Positions 50,172-60,726 of a DNA stretch of 64,000 nucleotides are shown here, piece by piece; position 1 is the stretch's first letter, and every line of letters starts with the position of its first letter. Below the pieces are notes generated by a model. That model was not told the origin of the DNA and made no database searches. It saw nothing but the letters and a program-made list of their open reading frames with translations. Source of the DNA: Methylocaldum sp002005105 (GTDB lineage: Bacteria; Pseudomonadota; Gammaproteobacteria; Methylococcales; Methylococcaceae); assembly GCF_051027545.1 (NCBI RefSeq), contig NZ_CP194902.1, positions 3,162,001 through 3,226,000 of the forward strand, read 5' to 3'. The translations under genes and the position numbers were made by a program.

Positions 50172-51277
50172 GACGTAGAAGACGCTGGGGCTCCCGCACG
50201 GTGCGGCTGTCGCTCGTTGGAGCAGTGCCGTGCAAGCGCCCAGCGCACGTGCTCCCTGATCAAAGGCAACGGGTCGTCTATCCGCGCTCGTAACGCGTCG
50301 ACGATTTTAGTAGACGTTTCAGCGTTACCCAAGGCCACGGCGATATTCCTGATCCAGCGTTCGTAACCGATGCGGCGTATGGCAGAGCCTTCGGTCTTAT
50401 GTAGAAACGTCGCTTCATCCCAGCGGAAAAGGTCGATCAGCCCGGCGGTATCGAGACCGTGGCGCGGCATGAAATCCGCTTCCTCGGTCAGCCGCGCATA
50501 GCGGTTCCACGGGCATACGAGCTGGCAGTCGTCACAGCCGTAGATGCGGTTGCCGATGGCGGTGCGAAATTCTTCGGGAATCGGTCCGCGCAACTCGATG
50601 GTCAGATAGGAGATGCAGCGCCGGGCGTCAAGGCGATAAGGCGCAACGATCGCTTGGGTGGGGCAGACCTCCATGCAGGCGGTGCAGCTCCCGCAGTGAT
50701 TGGTCGTTTCGGCATCGATGGGCAAGGGGAGATCGGTGTAAATCTCCCCCAGGAAGAACATCGAGCCTGCTTTGCGGTTGATCAAATTGGTGTGCTTGCC
50801 GATCCAGCCGAGCCCGGCTTTGGCGGCGAGCGCCTTTTCCAGCACCGGCGCGCTGTCGACGAAGACCCTATAACCGAAGGGGCCGATTTCGACTGCGATG
50901 CGCTCGGCCAATTGCTGTAAGCGCTTGCGGAGCACCTTGTGGTAATCGCGGCCAAGGGCGTAGCGGGAGATGAACGCGGCGGTCTGGTCGTCCAGCCGCT
51001 CCCTAACCGTGGTTCGATTCTCCGGGAGATAATCCATGCGTACGCTGATGAGCCGGAGCGTACCGGGAACCAGCTCTTCCGGACGGCTGCGCTTGGTGCC
51101 ATGCCGCGCCATGTAGTCCATTTCTCCGTGGAATCCCTCGTCTATCCATTCTTGAAGCTGCTGTTCGGCCGCAGAAAGGTCGGTATCGGCTATTCCGACC
51201 TGCTGAAAGCCGAGTTCTTTGCCCCAGGTCTTGATTTTGGCGGCGAGAGCGGAGTAATCGCGAGCGGACGAAGTCAC
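50168..51277 (-). CDS. queG: Epoxyqueuosine reductase
   Basis: Cobalamin- and Fe-S-dependent last step of queuosine tRNA modification in the cytosol. The 369-residue protein has the N-terminal cobalamin-binding region, the active-site part VDSAPVLEKALAAKAGLGWI, and two 4Fe-4S clusters: CGSCTACMEVCPTQAI (about residues 192-207) and CDDCQLVCPWN (about 248-258), plus a C-terminal HEAT-like tail. The start is GTG 51277. It is divergent from nnr with 77 bases between, the usual gammaproteobacterial arrangement, and its stop overlaps that of the CsgG-like gene by four bases. Confidence 0.95.
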   Translation of the reverse strand: MTSSARDYSALAAKIKTWGKELGFQQVGIADTDLSAAEQQLQEWIDEGFHGEMDYMARHGTKRSRPEELVPGTLRLISVRMDYLPENRTTVRERLDDQTAAFISRYALGRDYHKVLRKRLQQLAERIAVEIGPFGYRVFVDSAPVLEKALAAKAGLGWIGKHTNLINRKAGSMFFLGEIYTDLPLPIDAETTNHCGSCTACMEVCPTQAIVAPYRLDARRCISYLTIELRGPIPEEFRTAIGNRIYGCDDCQLVCPWNRYARLTEEADFMPRHGLDTAGLIDLFRWDEATFLHKTEGSAIRRIGYERWIRNIAVALGNAETSTKIVDALRARIDDPLPLIREHVRWALARHCSNERQPHRAGAPASSTS

Positions 51278-51354
51278 AGAAGTGTGGAGGCGGTGCGGAG
51301 TTTGAGCCAGAATGTAAACGGAACGAGCGTAGTTTGGGTACAGCTTACTGGGTT

Positions 51355-52842
51355 ATGAGCGAACGATACAGCCGAAGTTTCCCGAAGGATCTTTATCGCG
51401 CGGAGGACGTGCGCGCCATGGACCGTTATGCCATCGAAACGGTGGGCATTCCCGGCATCGAGTTGATGCGCCGCGCCGGCGCATCGGCCTTTGCCGCTTT
51501 GCACGAACGCTGGCCGGGAGCGCGCACGCTGTCGGCGATTTGCGGCGGCGGCAACAACGGGGGAGACGCTTATGTGGTCGCCCGCTTGGCGCACGAGGCG
51601 GGGATGGACGTGCGGGTTTATCCGGTTTCGCCGCCCGCGAATCTCAAGGGGGATGCCCTGGCGGCTTACCAGGATTATCGAGCGGCGGGCGGCGAAATAT
51701 TGGATTTTATCCCGGCCGATTTCGAGGGTGCGGAAGTGCTGGTCGACGGACTTTTGGGCACCGGCTTGGATCGGAAGGTCGACGGACTTTACGCGGACGT
51801 GATCAGGGCCGTCAACCGGTTCTCCGGTCGGGTGATGGCGCTGGATATTCCGTCCGGGCTTCATGCCGATACCGGTTCCGCTCTGGGCGTTGCCGTCAAG
51901 GCCGATTTGACCGTGACGTTCATCGGTCTCAAGCAGGGGCTCTTTACCGGTGAAGGTCCGGAATACACAGGCGAGATCGTCTTTGCCGATCTGGGCACAC
52001 CGCCGGAAGTGCGATATTCCGTCGAACCTTCGGCCATGCTGCTGCCGCCGTGGGAACGCGGCTTGCCGGCGCGTCCGCGTTATGCGCACAAAGGTCATTT
52101 CGGTCATGTGCTGGTGGTCGGGGGCGATTGCGGCTACAGCGGCGCCCCTCGCATGGCAGCGGAGGCCGCGGCTCGGGTCGGAGCGGGGTTGATTAGCATC
52201 GCCACGCGGAAGTCCCATGCCGACTCGCTCAACCTGACCCGGCCGGAGCTGATGTGCCACGGCGTCGAAACCACCGAGGACTTGCGGATACCCTTGGAGC
52301 GGGCCACGGTCGTTGCTATCGGGCCTGGGCTGGGCCGTTCGGAATGGGCGAAGGCGCTGCTCGGCACGGTGTTGGAAAGCGATTTGCCGGTCGTGGCGGA
52401 TGCCGACGCGCTCAATCTTCTGGCGGAAAGCCCCCGCAAACGGGACAACTGGACCATCACGCCCCATCCGGGGGAAGCGGCGCGGCTGCTCGACTCGTCT
52501 TCCGCGGACATACAGAAAGATCGATTCAGCGCCGTTCGGAACCTTCAGGCGAAGTTCGGCGGCGTAGCCGTATTGAAAGGTTCCGGCAGCCTGGTCTGCG
52601 GTCCGGACGGATTGCCCTATGTCTGTACCGCCGGCAATCCCGGCATGGCCAGCGGCGGCATGGGCGACGTGCTGACCGGCGTTATCGCGGGATTGCTGGC
52701 GCAACGTCTGGATCTTTTCGGGGCGGCGGCCTTGGGCGTGCAATTGCATGCCGCGGCGGGCGACGAGGCGGCGAAGGCCGGCGAAAGGGGACTCTTGGCC
52801 TGCGATTTGATGGATCCTTTGCGCCGGCTCGTCAATTTATGA
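51355..52842 (+). CDS. nnr: Bifunctional NAD(P)H-hydrate epimerase/dehydratase
   Basis: Repairs damaged NADH and NADPH hydrates. The N-terminal epimerase domain (about residues 1-215) has IPGIELMRRAGASAF, the GGGNNGGDAY loop and MALDIPSGLHADTG; the C-terminal ADP/ATP-dependent dehydratase domain (about 225-495) has AHKGHFGHVLVVGG, VADADALNLLAE, TPHPGEAARLL and NPGMASGGMGDVLTG. ATG 51355 (MSERYSRSFPKDLYR) was preferred to ATG 51334. The stop overlaps tsaE (ATGA), showing the conserved nnr-tsaE-amiC-mutL-miaA order. Confidence 0.95.
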   Translation: MSERYSRSFPKDLYRAEDVRAMDRYAIETVGIPGIELMRRAGASAFAALHERWPGARTLSAICGGGNNGGDAYVVARLAHEAGMDVRVYPVSPPANLKGDALAAYQDYRAAGGEILDFIPADFEGAEVLVDGLLGTGLDRKVDGLYADVIRAVNRFSGRVMALDIPSGLHADTGSALGVAVKADLTVTFIGLKQGLFTGEGPEYTGEIVFADLGTPPEVRYSVEPSAMLLPPWERGLPARPRYAHKGHFGHVLVVGGDCGYSGAPRMAAEAAARVGAGLISIATRKSHADSLNLTRPELMCHGVETTEDLRIPLERATVVAIGPGLGRSEWAKALLGTVLESDLPVVADADALNLLAESPRKRDNWTITPHPGEAARLLDSSSADIQKDRFSAVRNLQAKFGGVAVLKGSGSLVCGPDGLPYVCTAGNPGMASGGMGDVLTGVIAGLLAQRLDLFGAAALGVQLHAAAGDEAAKAGERGLLACDLMDPLRRLVNL

Positions 52843-53294
52843 AAGTGACTCTTAGGGACGAGGCGGAAACGCTCGCATTCGCCGGGCGCGTCTATCGAGC
52901 CATGTCGTCGAACGGGCTCGTCTTCCTGCTCGGAAACCTCGGCGCCGGCAAAACCACCTTCGTGCGCGGCTGGCTCCGGGCAGCTGGCTTTTCGGGGCCG
53001 GTGAAAAGCCCGACTTTCACGCTGGTCGAAGAATACCCGATCGAGGAGCGGATCGTTTACCATTTCGATTTGTACCGGCTGAACGATCCGGAAGAGTTGG
53101 AGTGGATGGGGTTCCGGGACTATCTACGGCCGAACGCAGTTTGCTTTATCGAATGGCCGGAGCGCGGCGCGGGGCTATTGCCCGAGGCGGATCTCGAGAT
53201 CAGCCTGGAAATATCGGGTACGGGGCGCATCGCGGAGATATCGGCCGGCACCGACTCCGGTGTAGCCGTATTGGCCAGGCTGCAAGCCGAGTAG
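52839..53294 (+). CDS. tsaE: tRNA threonylcarbamoyladenosine biosynthesis ATPase TsaE
   Basis: ATPase that drives turnover of the TsaB-TsaD complex in t6A37 formation. The 151-residue protein has the Walker A motif GNLGAGKTTFVRG (about residues 32-44), the SPTFTLVEEY motif and Walker B-like VYHFDLYRL, then FIEWPERG. It begins in an ATGA overlap with nnr and ends 56 bases before amiC. Confidence 0.95.
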   Translation: MKVTLRDEAETLAFAGRVYRAMSSNGLVFLLGNLGAGKTTFVRGWLRAAGFSGPVKSPTFTLVEEYPIEERIVYHFDLYRLNDPEELEWMGFRDYLRPNAVCFIEWPERGAGLLPEADLEISLEISGTGRIAEISAGTDSGVAVLARLQAE

Positions 53295-53350
53295 CCTATT
53301 TCCTTGCGGTTTTCCGCAGCTCGGACTATGTTTTCCGGGGGCGTTCACGC

Positions 53351-54697
53351 ATGGCGGCTTCGTTCATGGAAAAAAAAACTCTAATCACATGGCTGGTGTT
53401 CACGCTTTGGGGCTACGCGCCGCTGGTTTTCGGCGCGCCCGTGCAGATGAACTCGGTGAAGATTGAGGCCGCCGCGCAGAGTTCACGGCTGGTTTTCGAT
53501 TTCTCGGCGCCGCCCAAATACCGAATCTCCCGCGGAAGCAAGCCGAATCAGCTGCAAATCGATTTAGAAAATGTTTCCCTGTCCGGAAAACTCGGACTAC
53601 CCCTGGCGTCTCATCCCCTGATCGCGAAGCTCATTCCGGTATCGGGCAAGGCCAAGGACAGCCCCAGGATTTTGCTCGATCTTAAGCGCCCGGCCGGATA
53701 CAAGTCTTACGTCACCCGTCTCAAGGGAAGCTCGCGCCTGGTGCTCGAACTGACGCCCCCGATTTTGACCGCCCAGGCGGGAGACAAGGCGGCTTCCAAG
53801 GAGCCGGTCAAATCGGCAAAACCGACTAAGATTGCTGCGGCGCCGAAAGCGGCTCCCAAGCCGGTCGCGGCCAAGGCCGGAAGCTCGCCGGGCGAAGCGA
53901 GGCCGGTCCGTTTCCTGAAGCCGGCGCTGGCCAAGGAGCGGGTGATCGTCATCGACGCCGGCCACGGCGGCAAAGATACCGGGGCGATTGGTCCCAACGG
54001 AACCTATGAAAAAGACGTGGTGCTGGCTATCGCCCGCAAGCTCGAACGGCTGATCCGAGCCGAACCGGGCATGCGGGCGGTCATGGTGCGCAAGAGCGAT
54101 CAGTTCGTCGATTTGCGCGAACGGGCGGAACTCGCCCGCAAGGCGAAGGCGGATTTGTTTATTTCCCTGCACGCGGACGCCTACGTCGCCAATGACGTAA
54201 AGGGGTCTTCCGTATTCACTCTGTCGGATCACGGCGCTTCGAGTGAAGCCGCTCGCTGGCTGGCGGACCGGGAAAACGCCGCTTTGGTGGGCGGTGTTCA
54301 GCTCGGGGGAAAAGACAAATTGCTGGCTTCGGTGCTGCTCGATCTGTCGCAAACCGCCACGCTAGATGCCAGCAACCGCGCGGCCGCAAAGGTATTGGGA
54401 GAGCTAAGAAAGGATTTCCATCTACATCATCGAGACGTGCAAAAAGCCGGTTTTGCAGTGCTCAAGTCGCCGGACGTTCCCTCGATACTGGTGGAGACGG
54501 CGTTCATATCCAACCCGGACGAAGAGCGTAATCTGCGCAATTCGAGCCATCAGGATCAGGTGGCTCGCGCCATATTCGACGGTATCCGCAATTATTTCGC
54601 CGAAATTCGGCCGATGGTTCCGGTCGATCTGCGCATGGCCGATGCTCTGGAGAGCGTGGCCGAATCCGACGGCAAGAAGCCGGTCATTCGAAAATAG
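53351..54697 (+). CDS. amiC: N-acetylmuramoyl-L-alanine amidase (AmiB/AmiC type)
   Basis: Periplasmic zinc amidase that splits septal peptidoglycan. The 448-residue protein has a signal peptide (LITWLVFTLWGYAPLVFG), an N-terminal AMIN domain for septal targeting (about residues 35-140, VKIEAAAQSSRLVFDFSAPP), an Ala/Lys/Pro linker (about 150-190), and an Amidase_3 domain (about 195-425): VIDAGHGGKDTGAIG (zinc His), GTYEKDVVLAIARKL (Glu), DLFISLHADA (His) and SILVETAFISNPDEE (catalytic Glu). No LysM domain follows, unlike AmiB. ATG 53351 or 53366 may be the start. Between tsaE and mutL as usual. Confidence 0.93.
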   Translation: MAASFMEKKTLITWLVFTLWGYAPLVFGAPVQMNSVKIEAAAQSSRLVFDFSAPPKYRISRGSKPNQLQIDLENVSLSGKLGLPLASHPLIAKLIPVSGKAKDSPRILLDLKRPAGYKSYVTRLKGSSRLVLELTPPILTAQAGDKAASKEPVKSAKPTKIAAAPKAAPKPVAAKAGSSPGEARPVRFLKPALAKERVIVIDAGHGGKDTGAIGPNGTYEKDVVLAIARKLERLIRAEPGMRAVMVRKSDQFVDLRERAELARKAKADLFISLHADAYVANDVKGSSVFTLSDHGASSEAARWLADRENAALVGGVQLGGKDKLLASVLLDLSQTATLDASNRAAAKVLGELRKDFHLHHRDVQKAGFAVLKSPDVPSILVETAFISNPDEERNLRNSSHQDQVARAIFDGIRNYFAEIRPMVPVDLRMADALESVAESDGKKPVIRK

Positions 54698-54846
54698 AAC
54701 GCTTGCGCCGAAGGTCGGCAAAAGCACCTTTATCCCCGTCTTTCATAATTTCTGTATTTTCCCGAGAATAGCAAGGTATTGAATCCTTGCTCCCGCGGTT
54801 CTGTCTAACCGCCAAACCGTTTTCTCGATCGCCGATTCCATCTGCC

Positions 54847-56630
54847 ATGCCCATCCGCATTCTCCCTCCGCAACTCATAAACCAAATCGCCGCCGGGGAG
54901 GTGGTCGAGCGCCCCGCCTCGGTGGTGAAAGAATTGGTCGAAAATGCCTTCGACGCCGCCGCGCGCTCGGTAGCCATCGACGTGGAACAGGGCGGATTGC
55001 GCATGATGCGCATCCGCGACGACGGCTGCGGCATCGATAGAGAGGAATTGCCGCTCGCCCTGTCCAGGCACGCCACCAGCAAAATCGCCAGTCTGGAGGA
55101 TCTGGAGCGGGTCTCCAGCATGGGATTCCGGGGCGAAGCTTTGCCCAGCATCAGTTCGGTGGCGCGCTTGACGCTGACCTCGCGGATACGCGGCGAGCGT
55201 TGCGCCTGGCGTGTCACCGCGGACGGGACGGAAACCGATTTCGACGTGCAGCCGGCGACCCATCCCGAAGGCACGACGGTGGAGGTTCGCGATCTCTTCT
55301 ACAACACGCCGGCGCGCCGGAAGTTTCTCCGGTCGGAAAAGACCGAGTTCTCCCATATCGAAACACTGATCAAGCGTATGGCGCTGAGCCGGTTTGAAGT
55401 GGGATTTTCCTTGAAGCACGACGAGCGGACGGTATTGAGCTTGCGGCCGGCGGAAACCCAGGCCGAAATCGAGCGGCGCCTGGCCTTGGTGCTCGGTGAG
55501 GCGTTTCTGGAAAACGCGCTGGCGGTGGAGTTTTCGGCGGCGGGTCTCAGGCTTTCCGGGTGGGTGGGGTTTCCGACGTTCTCCCGCAGCCAGGCCGACA
55601 TGCAGTTCTTCTACGTCAACGGGCGTTTGGTCCGGGACAAGCTGGTGAGCTATGCCGTGAAGCAGGCCTATCAGGACGTGCTTTACCACGGGCGCCAGCC
55701 GGTGTACGTGCTGTATCTGGAGCTGGACCCGACGTTGGTCGACGTCAATGCTCATCCCGCCAAACTCGAAGTGCGTTTCCGCGATTCCCGGACGGTCCAC
55801 GATTTTCTGTTTCGCGCGTTGCATCGGGCTTTGGCCGAGACCAAGCCGCGGGCTGTCGAGGCCGAGGCGGTGCCCCATCCGGAAGACAGGCCGGCGCGTG
55901 CAGTTTCGGCACCCGAGTTTTCTAAACCGCACCGCCAAGCTACGCTGCCGTTGCAAGTGGCCGAGGCGATTCAAAGTTATGCCGATCTTTATTCCGCTCC
56001 GGCTCCTAAGCCGGAAGCGCCGCAGGAACCGGAGCCAGATGAGCAAACGACTCCGCCGCTCGGTTTTGCGGTGGCGCATCTTCATGGCGCTTTCATTCTG
56101 GCCGAGAGCCGCAACGGGCTGATCGTGGTGGACGCTCATGCCGCCCACGAACGCATCACCTATGAAAAGCTGAAGGATCAGGTCGGCGCGGGATCAGTTC
56201 CGATGCAGCCTTTGCTGCTGCCTATCCGAATTCAGGTTACCGCAGCCGAGGCCGATTTGGCGGAGGAGGCGGCCGGTGTGTTCGAAAGCCTCGGCATCGA
56301 ACTTCGCCGAAGCGGCCCGGATACGCTCATGTTGCGAGCGGTGCCGGCCTTGCTGGCGGATGCGGACGGCGAGCGCCTGGTGCGCGATGTGTTGGCCGAT
56401 CTCAACCAGCATGGACGGAGCGTCCGGATCGAGCAGTCCATGAACGAGGTTCTGGCGACCATGGCCTGCCACGGATCGATCAGGGCCAACCGCAAGCTGA
56501 CCGTGCCGGAAATGAACACGCTGCTCCGCGACATGGAAGCGACGGAGCGCAGCGGCCAGTGCAACCACGGGCGCCCGACCTGGGTCGAGCTAAGCCTCAA
56601 GGATCTGAACCGCTTGTTCATGCGCGGCCA

Positions 56631-56634
<4 letters not shown>
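54847..56634 (+). CDS. mutL: DNA mismatch repair protein MutL
   Basis: Couples MutS recognition to downstream repair. The 595-residue protein has the GHKL ATPase N-terminal domain: INQIAAGEVVERPASVVK, VENAFDA, RDDGCGID, LSRHATSKI, MGFRGEALPSISSV, then the transducer part with VDVNAHPAKLEVRF. A variable linker (about residues 330-400) leads to the C-terminal dimerisation domain (FILAESRNGLIVVDAHAAHE ... MACHGSIRANRKLT). The DQHA(X)2E(X)4E endonuclease motif is replaced by VDAHAAHERITYE, so whether it can nick DNA is uncertain. ATG 54847 is set by homology (MPIRILPPQLINQ). The stop overlaps miaA. Confidence 0.96.
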
Positions 56635-57569
<935 letters not shown>

Positions 57570-57649
57570 AGCGGGGAAGGACGAGCGTCGCATCCGTCTC
57601 GCGTACTGATCAGAACGCAGGTAAAGGGCGTGGAGTTTTTACGAGGAGG

Positions 57650-58771
57650 TCAATTGTCGTCCGCGATGGACATGGTGTCATTCCGGCCCGCATATTTCTC
57701 GAGGTTGCCTTCCTCGCCCAGCTTGATCATCAGTCTGACTTCGTTTTTCGAATCCGCGGCATGTAGGGCATCCTCGTACGTGATCTTTCCGGCCTTGTAC
57801 AGATCGTACAAGGCTTGATCGAAGGTTTGCATACCCTGTTCCCGTGAATGTTTCATCAGTTCCTTCAGCTTATGTACCTCGCCTTTTCGGATGAGATCTG
57901 AAGCGAGCGGGGTGTTCAAGAGAATTTCCACCGCCGGATATCGTCCCTTGCCATCGGCCCTGCGAATGAGCTGTTGAGCGATGATGCCCCGGAGGTTGAG
58001 GGATAGATCCATGAATAGCTGCGGGTGCATCTCTTCAGGAAAAAAGTGAAGGATTCGGTCCAACGCCTGATTGGCGTTGTTGGCGTGCAGCGTGCTAAGG
58101 CAGAGATGGCCCGTCTCGGCAAAGGTGATGGCATGCTGCATCGTCTCGCGGGTCCGGATTTCCCCGATCAGAATAACGTCGGGTGCCTGCCGCAGCGTAT
58201 TCTTGAGCGCCACCTCGTAGGATTCGGTATCGATCCCGACCTCGCGCTGGGTGACGATGCAGCCGGCATGCGGATGCACATATTCCAGCGGGTCTTCGAT
58301 CGTGATGATATGCCCGCTCGAATGCTCGTTCCGATGTTTGATGATGGCCGCCAGCGATGTGGATTTTCCCGTTCCGGTCGCACCGACGAACAGGATCAAG
58401 CCGCGTTTGGTCATCGATAATTCATTGAGGATCGGCGGCAGATTCAGATCATCGACCGTCGGAATGTTCGTTTCGATCCGCCGCAACACCATTCCGGCGG
58501 TGTCTCTTTGAATGAAGGCGCTGACGCGGAAGCGACCTAGGCCGGGCGCTGAAATCGCGAAATTGCACTCCTTGGTATTCTCGAATTCGTCGCGCTGGCG
58601 TTGGTTCATGATCCCGATAACGATCTGCCGCGCCTGCTCTTTGCTCAGCTTGGCGTTCGATATCGGCTGAATGACGCCGTCGATCTTCATGCACGGTTCT
58701 TTATTGGTGGTGATGAAGAGGTCGGACGCTTTTTTCTGCGTCATCAGCATGAGCAAGGATTCGAAGTCCAC
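57650..58771 (-). CDS. pilU: Type IV pilus retraction ATPase PilU
   Basis: PilT-dependent accessory retraction motor of type IV pili. The 373-residue hexameric ATPase has an N-terminal PAS-like domain, Walker A GATGTGKSTSLAA (about residues 129-141), Asp box TIEDPLEYVHPHAGCIV, Walker B DVILIGEIR and His box TGHLCLSTLHANNANQ. The C-terminal tail (KLGEEGNLEKYAGRND) beyond the PilT length is typical of PilU. It starts at GTG 58771 with GGAG upstream and is 17 bases behind pilT. Confidence 0.94.
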   Translation of the reverse strand: MDFESLLMLMTQKKASDLFITTNKEPCMKIDGVIQPISNAKLSKEQARQIVIGIMNQRQRDEFENTKECNFAISAPGLGRFRVSAFIQRDTAGMVLRRIETNIPTVDDLNLPPILNELSMTKRGLILFVGATGTGKSTSLAAIIKHRNEHSSGHIITIEDPLEYVHPHAGCIVTQREVGIDTESYEVALKNTLRQAPDVILIGEIRTRETMQHAITFAETGHLCLSTLHANNANQALDRILHFFPEEMHPQLFMDLSLNLRGIIAQQLIRRADGKGRYPAVEILLNTPLASDLIRKGEVHKLKELMKHSREQGMQTFDQALYDLYKAGKITYEDALHAADSKNEVRLMIKLGEEGNLEKYAGRNDTMSIADDN

Positions 58772-58788
58772 GAGCTTGTTCTCCGGCT

Positions 58789-59823
58789 TTAGAATGCGGC
58801 TTTATTGACGGCTCTGACCCGAGCGGCGGCACGCGCCACGACGCCTTTTTCGACCAGTTCCTGCAAGTGCTGGTCGAGCGTTTGCATGCCGTCCTTGCGC
58901 CCGGTCTGGATGGCCGAGTACATCTGTGCGACCTTGTCTTCGCGGATGAGGTTGCGGATCGCCGGCGTGCCCACCATGATCTCCCAGGCCGCCGTGCGTC
59001 CGCCGCCGTTTTTCTTGAGCAGAGTCTGGGAGATCACGGCCTGCAGGGACTCGGACAGCATCGACCGAATAATGCCTTTTTCGGCGGCCGGGAAAACGTC
59101 GATGACGCGGTCTATGGTCTTGGCAGCCGAGTTGGTGTGCAGGGTACCGAAAACCAAGTGACCGGTTTCGGCGGCGGTCAATGCGAGGCGGATGGTTTCC
59201 AGGTCGCGCATTTCGCCGACCAGAATCACGTCGGGGTCTTCGCGCAGAGCCGAGCGCAAGGCTTCGTTGAAACCCAAAGTATCCCGGTGAACTTCGCGTT
59301 GGTTGATCAACGATTTTTTGCTGGAGTGCACAAACTCGATGGGGTCTTCAATCGTCAGGATATGGGAATACTGGTTCGAGTTGATGTGGTCGATCATCGC
59401 GGCGAGGGTGGTCGATTTGCCCGATCCGGTGGGCCCGGTGACCACGATCAGGCCGCGAGGGTGCATGGTAACGTCCTGGAAAAATTTGGGGCAACCCAGT
59501 TCCTCCAATGTCAAAACCTTGGACGGAATGGTTCGAAATACCGCCGCCGCGCCCCGGTCCTGGTTGAACGAGTTGACACGAAATCGCGCGACGCCGGGGA
59601 GCTCGAACGAAAAGTCGGTCTCCAGAAACTCCTCGTAATCGCGCCGCTGCTTGTCGTTCATGATGTCGTAGATCAGCGCGTGCACCTCTTTGTGGTCGAG
59701 CGCCGGCACATTGATGCGGCGTATGTCGCCATCCACGCGGATCATCGGCGGAAGTCCGGCGGACAAATGCAGGTCGGATGCATTGTTCTTGACGGAGAAA
59801 GCGAGCAGTTCGGCGATATCCAT
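58789..59823 (-). CDS. pilT: Type IV pilus retraction ATPase PilT
   Basis: Motor that depolymerises pili, powering twitching and DNA uptake. The 344-residue protein begins MDIAELLAFSVKNNASDLHL, the canonical PilT N-terminus, so ATG 59823 is used. Walker A GPTGSGKSTTLAAMID (about residues 132-147), Asp box TIEDPIEFVHSSKKSL, Walker B DVILVGEMRDLETIRLA, His box TGHLVFGTLHTNSA, and the AIRNLIREDK motif needed for retraction are all present. It is divergent from yggS, as in Pseudomonas and relatives. Confidence 0.97.
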   Translation of the reverse strand: MDIAELLAFSVKNNASDLHLSAGLPPMIRVDGDIRRINVPALDHKEVHALIYDIMNDKQRRDYEEFLETDFSFELPGVARFRVNSFNQDRGAAAVFRTIPSKVLTLEELGCPKFFQDVTMHPRGLIVVTGPTGSGKSTTLAAMIDHINSNQYSHILTIEDPIEFVHSSKKSLINQREVHRDTLGFNEALRSALREDPDVILVGEMRDLETIRLALTAAETGHLVFGTLHTNSAAKTIDRVIDVFPAAEKGIIRSMLSESLQAVISQTLLKKNGGGRTAAWEIMVGTPAIRNLIREDKVAQMYSAIQTGRKDGMQTLDQHLQELVEKGVVARAAARVRAVNKAAF

Positions 59824-59911
59824 GGATTCTCTTCTGTAATGGCTCTTGTGTAAGCGTTGGTCGGTAGATACCCTTACCCTCCGGGCAAGTATAGACAAAC
59901 GTATCAGCAAC

Positions 59912-60637
59912 ATGAGGAGTCAAATACAACAGCGCCTGGACGCCGTACGCGAGCGAATTCGACTCGCGGAGACGGCAGCCGGTCGATGCCGGGGTTCGGT
60001 TCGGCTGATCGCCGTAAGCAAGACTCAGCCTGCGGAGGCGATTGCCGCCGCTTATTACTGCGGTCAGCGGGAGTTCGGGGAGAACTACGTTCAAGAGGCT
60101 CTGGCCAAGCAAGATAAGTTGGCGCATTACGATATCGGCTGGCATTTCATCGGACCCATTCAATCCAACAAAACCAGGTCGATCGCGGCTCGTTTTTCCT
60201 GGGTACATAGCGTCGACCGATTCAAGATCGCGGAGCGCCTGAGCGATCAGCGTCCCGAAGAGCTGCCGCCGCTCAACATCTGCATTCAAGTCAACGTCAG
60301 CGGAGAAGCGACGAAATCGGGCGTTGCCCCGGAGGAGCTCGACGGGTTGGTCGAAGCGATCGCGGAACTGCCTAGGCTTCGTGTCCGCGGGCTTATGGCC
60401 ATTCCGGCCCCGACGGACACGATCGACCTTCAGCGCGCATCGTTCCGGAGCTTGCGGCAAGCCGCGGAACGCTTGGGCCGCTTTGGGCTCGATACGCTGT
60501 CCATGGGGATGTCCGACGACCTCGAAGCGGCGGTCATGGAAGGTTCGACGATGGTACGTATCGGCACGGCGCTGTTCGGGCCGAGGTCAAGCCGTGACAT
60601 AGCCGTGCTCGATGCCGGGAGCGTTTCGGACGGCTGA
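59912..60637 (+). CDS. PLP homeostasis protein (YggS/PROSC family)
   Basis: Fold type III PLP-binding protein that keeps free pyridoxal phosphate in balance; no enzyme activity is known. The 241-residue protein has the PLP lysine in LIAVSKTQPAEAI (about residue 38), REFGENYVQEA, WHFIGPIQSNKTR and the phosphate-binding DTLSMGMSDDLEAAVMEGST, RIGTALFG. ATG 59912 (MRSQIQQRLDAVRER) gives the family length. It opens the yggS-proC-yggT-yggU gene string. Confidence 0.94.
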   Translation: MRSQIQQRLDAVRERIRLAETAAGRCRGSVRLIAVSKTQPAEAIAAAYYCGQREFGENYVQEALAKQDKLAHYDIGWHFIGPIQSNKTRSIAARFSWVHSVDRFKIAERLSDQRPEELPPLNICIQVNVSGEATKSGVAPEELDGLVEAIAELPRLRVRGLMAIPAPTDTIDLQRASFRSLRQAAERLGRFGLDTLSMGMSDDLEAAVMEGSTMVRIGTALFGPRSSRDIAVLDAGSVSDG

Positions 60638-60726
60638 GGAACACTTGTCGGCTTACACGGCGAACGGGACGTTTTTGGGGCCGTGTCTCGGTTAGAATAC
60701 GTCCGTTGGTTCGGAGATGATTTCAA

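Noticed and set aside
53102..53350. N-terminal extension of amiC to 53102
   Set aside because: It overlaps tsaE in another frame; the signal peptide begins at ATG 53351 or 53366.
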